The notes below the pieces were generated by a model. The model was not told the DNA's origin. It was given only the letters and a program-made list of their open reading frames with translations, and did not search any database. From NCBI GenBank assembly GCA_022539475.1, contig VCMS01000054.1, positions 240,848 through 304,847 of the forward strand: a stretch of DNA of 64,000 nt, read 5' to 3'. Each line of letters begins with the position of its first letter. Within the stretch, counting starts at the first letter, position 1. A program made the translations under genes and the position numbers. Shown piece by piece: positions 54,406-64,000 of the stretch. The DNA comes from Gracilaria domingensis. Taxonomy: Eukaryota; Rhodophyta; Florideophyceae; Gracilariales; Gracilariaceae.

Positions 54406-57400
54406 TTAAACTTCTATGTGGATCACACCACCGGCTTCGCGGAACCTCTCGTGCTTCACTCGCGCAAGTGGCATATTCAGCATGTCGGCAACCATGGAAT
54501 CCGTCGGGCAGTAGAACAGCACAATCGACTTGGCCTGCAGAGCTTCTCGAGTGAAGTGGAACCGAATCTCAATGTGTTTGGTTCTCCTGTTTACCACTCC
54601 ATTTCGAGCAAGGTCAATGCTGCCCTGGTTGTCAACATACATGGGAGTTGGTTCAACCAGCAGCTTCACAGATCCCTCTGCTTCCATGCCAATCACACTG
54701 CCAATGCCGTTCCAAAGTCGCCTAAGCCAGATCGCCTCCTTGGTGCCAGAGCACAAGCTCACGTACTCAGCCTCTGCACTCGACAGAGCAACTACCTCCT
54801 GTTGACGAGACGACCACGACACAGCACCACCGCACATCATGAACAAGTATCCACTAGTGGACTTGCGGTTGGCAACATTGCCAGCCCAGTCAGAGCCCAC
54901 ATAGCCGTGCAATTGCAAATCGGTGCTGGAGCCATACGTCAACCCGAACGTGGTAGTGCCATTGAGGTAGCGAAGAACACGCTTGACCGCCTTCCAGTGA
55001 GTGTTTCCCGGCTTCTCAACATACTTGGCCAGCTTAGCCACAGCATATGAGATGTATGGACGAGTTCCCACAGACAGATACATGAGGCAGCCAATCGCCT
55101 GACGATACGGTACATGCGTGAGCACTTCCTCCTCAACAGACAAGTACACACCGCACTCCATAGGAGTGTCAACGGGTTTCGACAGCTGCATGCCAAATCG
55201 CTCCAGGACCTTGTTCGTGTACGCTGACTGAGTCAAGTACAGCTCTCGCTTGGTTCTGTCTCGATGGATTTCAAATCCAAGAACCATGCGAGCTTCTTTG
55301 AGGTCCTTCATGCGGAAACGACTTGACAGCTCTGCCTTCACACGTTCCACGGTTTTCATGCTCGGACTCGCAATCAGCAAGTCGTCAACATACAGAGCAA
55401 TGATAACCAAGAAACCCAGTATGATCCCGGTGTAGACACACTCGTCTGCGTCATTCGGCTTGAGGTGCATTTCACCAACAAGGAAGGCGTATATCTTGGC
55501 GTGCCACTGTCTTGGTGCTTGTCTAAGCCCATAGATTGCTTTCTTCAATCGGCACACCAAGTCCTCCCTTCCCTGCTGTGTGAACCCCATTGGCTGCTCC
55601 ATGTACACTGTCTCGTCAAGGTCACCGTTCAGAAATGCAGTCTTCACGTCCATCTGGTGCAAGTGAAAGTCTCGTACGGCAGTCACAGACAAGATCATTC
55701 TGATGGATGTGAACTTCACCACAGGTACATATGTCTCTGAGAAGTCCACACATTCGATCTGCAGGAAGCCTCTTGCAACCAGACGAGCCTTGTAACGCAC
55801 TGTCGGTTCACCAGATGACGAAGCCTCATACTTCTGTACATACACCCACTTGGACGAAATCACGTTGCTGTCTGCTGGCCTTGGCACTAGATCCCACGTG
55901 TCGTGCTCCATCAACGATTGATACTCACTCTTCATCGCCTTCTTCCAAGCTTCGGAATCAGGACGTGACACTGCGTCACCGTACGACGAAGGAGTATCAT
56001 CACTGGCTGTAAGCAAAGCACTGGCACCACGCCACCATGAGGATGTCGTCTTTCTCTGACGTGTGGATCTACGAAGAAGATGCGTCTCTGTCACTCCCGG
56101 CTCATAATGTGTGTCTGGTGTGGTGTTCTCATCCGTACTGGCATTCGTGGTTCTCTCGTGAGAAGCTGGCGCAGAAGGGTCATCTTCAGAATCATCGGTG
56201 GATGTGTCAGAGGTTGAGGCTTCAGCAGCTCCCGACTTGTCGACCAAGTCGATATCCGCGTAGTCCTCGTGTTCAGAGTGCTCGTCACTTTCAGTTGCAG
56301 AGCACTCGTCAAACCTCACATCTCGTGACACAAACACCTTCTTCTTCTGGCTGTCCCACAACTTGTATCCGTGGGAGCCTGAAGTGTACCCAATGAAGAT
56401 GGCTTCCACTGCACGCTCTTCCAGCTTCTTCAACTTGTGATCAACCACCTTGTACCAGCAACGGCTACCAAACACACGCAGATTGCTCAGATCAGGCTTC
56501 TGTCCATGCCACAGCTCAAACGGAGTCACGTCACTCGGAAGCGCTTTGCAGGTCACTCTGTTGCGCACATACACAGAAACATTCAGAGCCTCAGCCCAAA
56601 AGCTTTTTGGCACATTCTTGTGATGCAACCTTGACCTGACCAAGTCCATGAGTGTGCGGTTGAACCTCTCGGCAAGCCCGTTCTGCTGTGGATTATAAGG
56701 CACAGTTCGCTGATGCTCAATACCGTACTGCTCAAGCTTTTCGGAGAACCGATTGGACAAGTACTCACCACCATTGTCAGTGCGTAATGTACGCAACACA
56801 CTCTTGCGAGCGGTGATGGTTAACACTTTCCTTCCCATCTGGTTCTCCACAAACCTGAGCCACTTGATGAACATCCGGAACACCTCATCCTTCGTCTTGA
56901 GCATGTACAAGAAGCAGTAGCGGCTGTGGTCATCGATGAATGTGACAAAGTAGTGCGAGCCTCCCAAGGACTTCACGTTCACTGGACCCGATATATCAGA
57001 GTGTACCAGTCCAGTCACTGTTGTGCCTTGTCGGCACCATTCGCAATGAGGCATACAAAGTCAGAATCGCTGCCGCCCGTACCTTGCTCATCGTTGAGCG
57101 CGGTATGTACACTTGGGTGAGCAGCATCGATCTGATCCTTGTTAGCCCCATCACGTTGCTTTTTGAAACAGTTCTTCTGGATATGACCCTTTATGCCACA
57201 ATAGTAACACACAACCGACTTCAATGACTTCCTACGAAACTGGCGTCCCAAGAGTGCAGCATCAACACCGGACTCCTCCTTGGCACGATCACTCATACGT
57301 TGCTCTTCTTGCAACAAACGGCTCTTCACAAACTCCATAGTGAGTTGGCGATCTCCGATCGTGGTGTCAATTGCAACAATGAGGTGCTCAAAACGATCCG

Positions 57401-57493
57401 GAAGTCCACATAGAGCAGCCATAGCAATGTCCTCTTCTTCAACGTTGACCTCCAAACTCTTGAGGTCGGAGGCCAAGTGCCGAACACGATTGA
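54406..57493 (-). pseudogene. F1 polyprotein copy f, protease deleted, gag truncated
   Basis: It has the same structure as copy e: the 584-bp deletion near 57012, gag cut at the same codon by an F3 LTR, and shared ECVDFSETYVPVV. It also has VGTRPYISY (D to Y), VGSDWAGN and MLNMPLARV, substitutions at conserved RT/RNase H sites, so its enzyme is probably poor. There is a further 2-bp loss just after the deletion point. Confidence 0.85.
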
Positions 57494-57939
57494 TGGCAGA
57501 GTAACATCCTCAGACTTAGGCTCTCACTGTCTGTTGTTGATATCTGTTTGAACCGGAAGCTGTTGCCTTCGTTGCCATACGAAGGATGAGTAAGAAGTTC
57601 AGAGCATGTGACAAAAAAGGAGGGTGTTTCCAGAACATCCGAATCGTATAGAACAGAACTATGGTCTTGGTATACTGGTAGAACGGTACACCCGTGGACT
57701 TGGTCACACAATAACTGCACTTGATGTTTGGTTGTCACCGTTGGCCATCATAAGGTTTAAGTGCAGTGACGCTGGTTTCCTGACTGCCCGACTTGTTACT
57801 TAGCATGTACTTGGCCAGGAGCGCTGGTTGCTTGAAGTCAGTAACAGAGGGAGGGTGTTGGAAGTCATGCTGTCACTGACATCAAGCAGCTGAGATGTGT
57901 GGAGTCTAGAATGGTATCTTGGTATGTGAAAGCGAGATT
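57494..57939 (+). repeat. F3 LTR fragment
   Basis: It begins TGGCAGAGTAACATCC and matches the first ~445 bp of the F3 LTR; it ends where a complete F1 LTR start appears. Confidence 0.8.
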
Positions 57940-58715
57940 TGTTGGATGTTGACCCTGCGCTGTCACTGAAAACCAAAAGTGCTGGGGAGCATGGGCTGTT
58001 TTGGAGGGTGCCGTTGGAAAAGCGCATATGCGCCTCTGCGCAAACTCAACGTGAAACGGGCTTCTGATTGGCTACTGCAAATGGTCATATGCATTGTGGT
58101 TCGTACAAGTGTTGTGGCGCTAATGGGTTGTTTCCAGGGTACACGTGTGTAGCTAATACACTGGGCATACTGTACATGATGCACAGGGTACACACGTATG
58201 TACGTGGACATGTAGGACAGCTTGGTGTATCTTGGGCACTATGGTGAAGAGTAGATGCGCTGTCAAGAGGTTTACACTGTGGTATTGTTGGTGACGTAGG
58301 ACTTGGAGTGAGTTTGTGGTGACGTGTTAGTTGGTGAGCTTGTACGTAACTGTTATGGTGTCGTGTACGGATTACAGTGTGTTGGCACTATGTGAATCTG
58401 TGCATGGTCATGGTTATGTGTAGGCACGTAAGTTGTTCTGCACTGTTGTGCACTGTTGTGTTTTGTTGTTGTAAGCTGCCATGATAGTGTGGGAGTGTTA
58501 CCATGTCATGTTAGAAGATGATTGGTAGTATTGAGTGTCTCTAGCTAGTGGTTTAGGGATTGCTTGGAGTTGGAGTTGTGCGATGGTGTCGCAAAGTAGT
58601 TCTATATAAGCGGTGACTCGAGCGCCTCCAAGTAAATTCCGAGCCAGAGCTGGCGAACTTCCCTTCATTCCCCTATCCTTTCTTCAACCTTCCCTTTCAG
58701 CTTCAACCTCTATCA
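57940..58715 (+). repeat. F1 5' LTR, + orientation
   Basis: 776 bp, TGTTGGATGTTGACC to CTCTATCA, TATA box at about 58601-58608. Confidence 0.85.
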
Positions 58716-59397
58716 GGTTATGGGCCCAGCCCCGCTGACCTCTGCCGTTATCGTTCCCTCTCGCCGCTGATTCTCGCCGCTCTCCCTCACCGCCGTTCAT
58801 CCGCTTCGCTGTTTTCCCTTTCGTTCCCTTCTCCGTTGCGTCGGGTGTGTTGACCGTATCGTTGGTCGGTGTTGACTTTCTTCTTTCGGTCGTTCGTTCC
58901 TCCCTGAGGGCGTTTTGTTGGTGGTGGTTCGACGTTGACTTTCTATCGTGATTGTGTTTGGGCGCTCGTTGTTGCCCGTGTTGTCGATCGCTATCCGCTT
59001 CGTTTGGTCTCCCTCTGTTATTATTGTTGGGATCCCCACGTCGTCTTTGTGGGTTCTGATCCGAGAGGTTGAGGACCTTGTGTTGTTGAAGTCTGTGCAC
59101 TTGTGTGTTGTGCTCAGCATTCGTTTCTGTTGAAGTCCGTGCACTGCGTGTGTGCTCGGCAGGTGTGGTGATCACTTGAGTTTCGGTGCGACGAGCGGTT
59201 GATCCGAGCAATCGGGGACGTTAGTCTGGCGGCTTGAACCAAAGCATTTGTTCCGTCTTGCGAGTTTCCCACCGGTCCTTAGGGGCAGATAACGGTGTCG
59301 GTCGAAAGACCTGGTATTCTTCGCGGGGGCATTTGTGGACGGGGTGCCGTGACGTACTGCACTGGACAGGAGGTGGTCCACCTTTATTGTTGCTGAC
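58716..59397 (+). promoter_or_regulatory. F1 primer-binding site and partial leader, + orientation
   Basis: GGTTATGGGCCCAGC at 58716-58730. The leader matches copy d's leader in reverse and is interrupted at TTGCTGAC (59397) by the F3 element. Confidence 0.8.
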
Positions 59398-60751
59398 TGT
59401 CAGAGTAACATCCTCAGACTTAGGCTCTCACTGTCTGTTGTTGATATCTGTTTGAACCGGAAGCTGTTGTCTTCGTTGCCATACGAAGGATGAGTAAGAA
59501 GTTCAGAGTTTGTGACAAAAGGAGGGTGTTTCCAGAACATCCGAATCGTACAGAACAGAACTATGATCTTGGTATACTGGTAGAATGGTACAGCTGTGGA
59601 CTTGGACACACACTAACTGCACTTGATGTTTGATTGTCACCGTTGCACGTCGTAAGGTCTAAGTGCAGTAACGTTGGTTTCCTCATTACCCGACCTGTTA
59701 CTTAGCATGTACTTGGGCAGCAGCGATAGTTGCTTGAAGTCAGTAACAGAGGGAGGGTGTTGGAAGTCATGCTGTCACTGGCATCAAGCAGTTGAGATGT
59801 GTGGAGTCTAGAATGGTACCTTGATACGTGAAACCGAGATTGATGTTGTTCTGTTTGGTATACTACGTTGCTGTGTGGTATACTCAGTATGGGTTGAACG
59901 TTTACGGCTACACTGGAACGCTATCGTTCAGCTGGGATGACCACAAGGTACAACGATGACAGGTTGTACAGTGGTCATGAAGTACGGGGTTGAAGGCTAT
60001 GTATGTGCACATAAGGTACAGGTGGCAGCACTGTCAGTGTTGTGAAGTTTACACCATGTTTGAGTTGTGCTACATGCAAATGTGTGTGTATGGATGAATG
60101 GAACATGTTGCAGCTAAGTGACTGACGTCATGTGGTTTACAGGTACTTGTTGATGATGTGGGACTTGGGTATCTGGCACGTACACATTACGGTGTGGTGT
60201 ACAGATTACAGCGTGCCAGCAACACGTGAAGTGTGATGTGATGTTCCGTAAGCATGGCTGGTCATGATGGTGAGGTGTTGCATTGTGTGTATGCATGGTC
60301 GTGTTACTATGGTGGGCTGTCATATTGTTGACTGCGTTGATGTGTGGTGCTCGTGGTGTGCTGTAGAAATGTGTCGGTACACTGTCAGGGACGTGCATGG
60401 CTACTACATTGGTGTGCATTGTTGTGCATTGTTGTGCACTGCTGTGCAGTAGTGTACGGAATTGTTGTGCACTGTTGTACACTGTTGTGCGTTGTTGTGC
60501 ACTGCTGTTGTAAGCAGTTTGGCACTGTTACCATGTTATGTCTGTAGATGATTGGTAGTATTGAGTGTCTCTGGTTAGTGAGTTGCATGTTGGTCAGAGT
60601 TGGAGTCGCATGATGGAGTAGCGAAGAAGTGCTATATAGGTTGTGACTCAAGCACCTCCAAGTAAATATGAGCCAGAGCTGGCGAACTTCCCTTGCATCC
60701 CCCCATCCTTCCTCATGTCAACTTTCTGATCCCAGCTATAACCTCTAACAG
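59398..60751 (+). repeat. F3 5' LTR (1354 bp)
   Basis: It starts TGTCAGAGTAACATCC and ends ACCTCTAACA. An internal AGAGGGAGGGTGTTGG at about 59749 looks like an F1-type polypurine tract plus LTR start, so the LTR may be a fusion. It has TATA box TATATAGG at about 60633, TGTTGTGCAC-type decamers at 60415-60510, and a 3' part (R-U5) like that of F1. Confidence 0.8.
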
Positions 60752-61870
60752 GTTATGGGCCCAGCCCCGCTGACCTCTGCCGTTTGTCGTTCGTCATGAG
60801 GTTTCCCTTTCCGCCGCTCTCCCTCACCGCCGTCCGTGTTGTTGAACGCCGTTGTTGATGTTTTCGATGTTTTTTCTCCGTCGTGTTTCTTGTCATTGAC
60901 CGGTTTGGTGGTGTTGTATTTCCCTTTTGGTTTGCGTTCCTCCCTGAGGGCGTTCTGGTGGTAGTGGCTCGACGCTGTTCTACTTTCGTGATTCTGTTTG
61001 GTTTCTAGTTCATTTTCGTTTTCGTCGATCGCTATCCGCTTTGTTGGTTTCTCGCCTCTGTTTTCGTTGTTGTGATCCCCGTGTCGTGTTTGCCGGTTCT
61101 GATCCGAGGGGTTGAGTACCGTTGCCGTTGAAGTCTGTGCACTTGTGTGTTGTGCTCAGCATTCGTTTTTTCGTTGAAGTCCGGGCACTGCCTGTGTGCT
61201 CGGCATTTGTGATGATCACTTGGGTTTCGGTGCGACGAGCGGTTGATCCGAGCAATCGGGGACGTTAGTCTGGCGGCTTGAACCAATTCGGACGCGCTGT
61301 CGAGCGGGCTCCCACCGGTCCTTCGGGGCAGATAACGGTGTCGGTCGGAAGACCTGGTAGTACCGCGAGTGCTGAAGTTGACGGGGTGCCGTGACGTACT
61401 GCATCGAACAGGAGTGGTTCACCTTTGTTGTGTGTGACCTGACTGTGTGTTGGGTTCTTGATCTGTTGGGAAGACAAACTGAAACGAGCTTTTGATCCGT
61501 ACTGCTGCGGTGCTGCGGGGAGGCGACGTGTCGTAGGCTGACCTCCTTTTCAGGATCAGGCCGCTTGTGAACTTGATTGTTTGCTTGCTGGAAGCGTACC
61601 TCGGTTTGTCATAGTACCTGCAGTATCAGGGTCGCGCAAGTTCTTGCAAGAGACCAGAGAGGGTTTAACTTGGTGAAGGCATATCTTTGGTCACTAACCA
61701 TCCTCTGGACGTCTCGTAGAGAGCGACGCGCTTTCTCCTGGAACGCAGGAGGAGGTAGACAGAAGAAAGTCGTTTCCTACCCGGAGGGTCTCCGGGGGTC
61801 AGGGGTCCGACTCCCTAGGGTACCAGGAATCTTAGTTCCTTATGCACCCGATCGCTTGCAGTTTGTTGTT
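60752..61870 (+). promoter_or_regulatory. F3 primer-binding site and F1-like structured leader
   Basis: GGTTATGGGCCCAGC at 60752-60766. The leader aligns with the F1 leader over its length. The shared block lies at about 61625-61860 with GCATATCTTTGG, GACGTCTCGTAG and hairpin AGGGG-TCCGAC-TCCCT (61801-61816). Confidence 0.75.
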
Positions 61871-61887
61871 GTTATTCTCGCTACAGT

Positions 61888-62987
61888 TCAGGAGGTGGAG
61901 TGTTTCCTGCCTGAGACTGTGTGTGTGAGATTCGTTTATGACACTTCCTGGGTGTTTATTGTTGAACATGTCTGAGCTCTTCTTTGTATCAACTTTGGAA
62001 AGTTGAGATGTTACTTGTCCGTTGTTATCGTGACTTCCTTACGCAGGCTCAGAAGGTTGTCGTTATGTATGCCCGGGATGTGTGCTGTGCTCTTCGCTTT
62101 ACTTCTGTTGTACCGGAAGGTTGCTATTTGTCTGCATGTCCGGTGTGTATGGAAGAGCTGTTTGACTCAGGAGGTTGAGTGTTTCATGCCTGAGTGTATT
62201 ATTGATCACTTGTGATGTGTGTTTTGCTCTCCATGTTGTTCTCATGTTACCAGTAGGTTGTTACATGTATGCATGTCCTGGGTATGGAAGAGCTGTTTGA
62301 CTCAGGAGGTTGAGTGTTTCATGCCTGAGTGTATTATTGATCACTTGTGATGTGTGTTATGCTCTCCATGTTGTCCTCATGTTACCAGAAGGTTGTTACA
62401 TGTATGCATGTCCTGGTTATGGAAGAGCTGTTCGATTCAGGAGGTTGAGTGTTTCATGCCTGAGTGTTTGTTTCATTGCTTGTGATGTTTGTTTTGCTCT
62501 TTGTTTCAGTTTGTTGTCACTGGAAGTTTGCTATGTGTTTGCATGTCCGGTGTGAATGAAAGAGCTAATTGACTCAGGAAGTTGAGTGTTTCATGCCTGA
62601 GTGTGTAGGACATCATTTTGTATGGACGGGGCCTGGAAGGTTGTCATTTTGCATGTCCAGGATGCCTGTGTCGCAATTCTCTTTGTGTGTTATTCGCGGA
62701 AGGTTGCTGTGATTTTGAATGTCCGCTGTTTGAAGAGATTTGTTGAGCTGGAAGGTTGCTCTCTTTTGCATGTCCAGCTGTTACGAAGGTGATGTTGAAC
62801 TGGAAGGTTGCTACTTGTTGCATGTCCGGTGTTCAGAAAATCGGTCTTGAATCAGAAGGTTGCGTGTGTTTGCATGTCTGGTTGAAGTACTGTGATTAAT
62901 GGTGCTCCGAGAGGTTGTTATGTGTTACATGCTCGGAGCAACATTCGTTTTCGGTGTCTAGAATGTGGTCACTTGTGGACATCTAGA
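61888..62987 (+). ncRNA. array of ~16 covarying hairpins in the F3 body
   Basis: Each unit is: outer stem (4-9 bp), AGGT, inner stem (usually TGN with NCA), loop of 5-10 nt, TG, outer stem. Clear units: 61888-61914, 62112-62144, 62166-62194, 62250-62282, 62301-62329, 62384-62417, 62437-62463, 62518-62552, 62573-62601, 62632-62661, 62696-62726, 62746-62779, 62799-62830, 62851-62882, 62903-62940, and a variant at 62957-62987. Outer stems include ACCGGA/TCCGGT, CTCAGG/CCTGAG, CCTGGA/TCCAGG, GCGGA/TCCGC, AGCTGGA/TCCAGCT and TGCTCCGAG/CTCGGAGCA. Inner stems TGC/GCA, TGA/TCA, TGT/ACA and GGA/TCC also change together. T.G pairs occur on + and would be A.C on -, so the + RNA is the structured strand. 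Part of the array (62166-62601) has a 135-bp period with two alternating hairpin types. The function is unknown. Confidence 0.8.
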
Positions 62988-63058
62988 TCCCTTTTGTGAA
63001 GGACTCTGAGGTGCATTTTCGTTCCGAGAGAAGTTCAAAGCCAGTGAGAGAGGGAGGG

Positions 63059-64000
63059 TGTCAGAGTAACATCCTCAGACTTAGGCTCTCACTGTCTGTT
63101 GTTGATATCTGTTTGAACCGGAAGCTGTTGTCTTCGTTGCCATACGAAGGATGAGTAAGAAGTTCAGAGTTTGTGACAAAAGGAGGGTGTTTCCAGAACA
63201 TCCGAATCGTACAGAACAGAACTATGATCTTGGTATACTGGTAGAATGGTACAGCTGTGGACTTGGACACACACTAACTGCACTTGATGTTTGATTGTCA
63301 CCGTTGCACGTCGTAAGGTCTAAGTGCAGTAACGTTGGTTTCCTCATTACCCGACCTGTTACTTAGCATGTACTTGGGCAGCAGCGATAGTTGCTTGAAG
63401 TCAGTAACAGAGGGAGGGTGTTGGAAGTCATGCTGTCACTGGCATCAAGCAGTTGAGATGTGTGGAGTCTAGAATGGTACCTTGATACGTGAAACCGAGA
63501 TTGATGTTGTTCTGTTTGGTATACTACGTTGCTGTGTGGTATACTCAGTATGGGTTGAACGTTTACGGCTACACTGGAACGCTATCGTTCAGCTGGGATG
63601 ACCACAAGGTACAACGATGACAGGTTGTACAGTGGTCATGAAGTACGGGGTTGAAGGCTATGTATGTGCACATAAGGTACAGGTGGCAGCACTGTCAGTG
63701 TTGTGAAGTTTACACCATGTTTGAGTTGTGCTACATGCAAATGTGTGTGTATGGATGAATGGAACATGTTGCAGCTAAGTGACTGACGTCATGTGGTTTA
63801 CAGGTACTTGTTGATGATGTGGGACTTGGGTATCTGGCACGTACACATTACGGTGTGGTGTACAGATTACAGCGTGCCAGCAACACGTGAAGTGTGATGT
63901 GATGTTCCGTAAGCATGGCTGGTCATGATGGTGAGGTGTTGCATTGTGTGTATGCATGGTCGTGTTACTATGGTGGGCTGTCATATTGTTGACTGCGTTG
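63059..64000 (+). repeat. F3 3' LTR, truncated by window end
   Basis: A polypurine tract (AGAGAGGGAGGG, 63047-63058) precedes TGTCAGAG. The 942 bp present align with 59398-60339 at a constant offset of 3661 with no indel, and I found no substitution by eye, so the insertion is very recent. Confidence 0.85.

Larger units (their letters stand above)
59398..64000 (+). mobile_element. F3: non-coding LTR retrotransposon (right LTR cut by window end)
   Basis: LTR 59398-60751, primer site 60752-60766, internal region to 63058 ending in a polypurine tract, then a second LTR from 63059. No polyprotein frame exists in the 2.3-kb internal region. R-U5, primer site and leader resemble F1, but U3 and body do not. 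It is inserted in an F1 leader. This is a LARD-like, probably F1-dependent element. Confidence 0.8.

Noticed and set aside
61888-62987. Hairpin array considered as a CRISPR-like array or simple satellite
   Set aside because: No identical direct repeats with unique spacers, eukaryotic retroelement context, and paired stems that vary; a satellite would not be expected to keep compensatory pairing.

Overview
This window is eukaryotic nuclear DNA made mostly of nested transposable elements, with a small, decayed island of host-type genes near 22.5-28.7 kb. I see no prokaryotic operons, rRNA or tRNA genes, or CRISPR arrays. My best guess at the source is a red alga. The grounds are Ty1/copia elements of the GalEa/PyRE type beside ordinary copia elements, GC-rich host genes that look intronless, and a short gene island among LTR elements. 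This guess rests on family knowledge alone and is low confidence.

Layout: 1-6.35 kb is a decayed gene and a DNA transposon with a Plavaka/CACTA-like transposase. It sits against the 5' LTR of a GalEa-like copia element (6.35-12.5 kb; gag, protease, integrase, RT and RNase H, many stops). From 12.5 to 22.1 kb a nest lies between two 77-bp inverted repeats. It holds a fragment of copia family F2 and an F2 LTR split by a complete F1 copia element (14825-21685, 778-bp LTRs, 5-bp target duplication). The gene island holds a coiled-coil protein, a ribulose-phosphate 3-epimerase fragment joined at a 59-bp palindrome to a serine-palmitoyltransferase-like fragment, a chlorophyll b reductase-like (NYC1/NOL) pseudogene and a frameshifted C2H2 zinc-finger gene. 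Three GC-rich palindromes with TTAGGG/CCCTAA cores follow (28.7-29.0 kb). A second copy of the DNA transposon (30.15-34.9 kb) is inserted in an F2 polyprotein (34.9-37.1 kb). From 37.1 to 64 kb there are only F1, F2 and F3 elements, nested, tandem or head-to-head.

F1, F2 and F3 form one working system. All three carry a primer-binding site that matches the anticodon arm of initiator tRNA-Met, as in Drosophila copia half-tRNA priming. They also share a structured block in the untranslated leader. F1 and F2 encode copia polyproteins. F3 has F1-like R-U5, primer site and leader but its own U3 and no polyprotein, so it is probably mobilised in trans. Three F1 copies share one 584-bp deletion of protease and pre-integrase, which also implies trans-mobilisation or copying of a defective progenitor.

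The most unusual object is the non-coding body of F3 (about 61.89-62.99 kb). It is an array of about 16 short hairpins with a conserved internal-loop core. Their outer and inner stems change sequence together, and the G.U wobbles point to the + strand (sense) RNA. I know of no described family of this kind.
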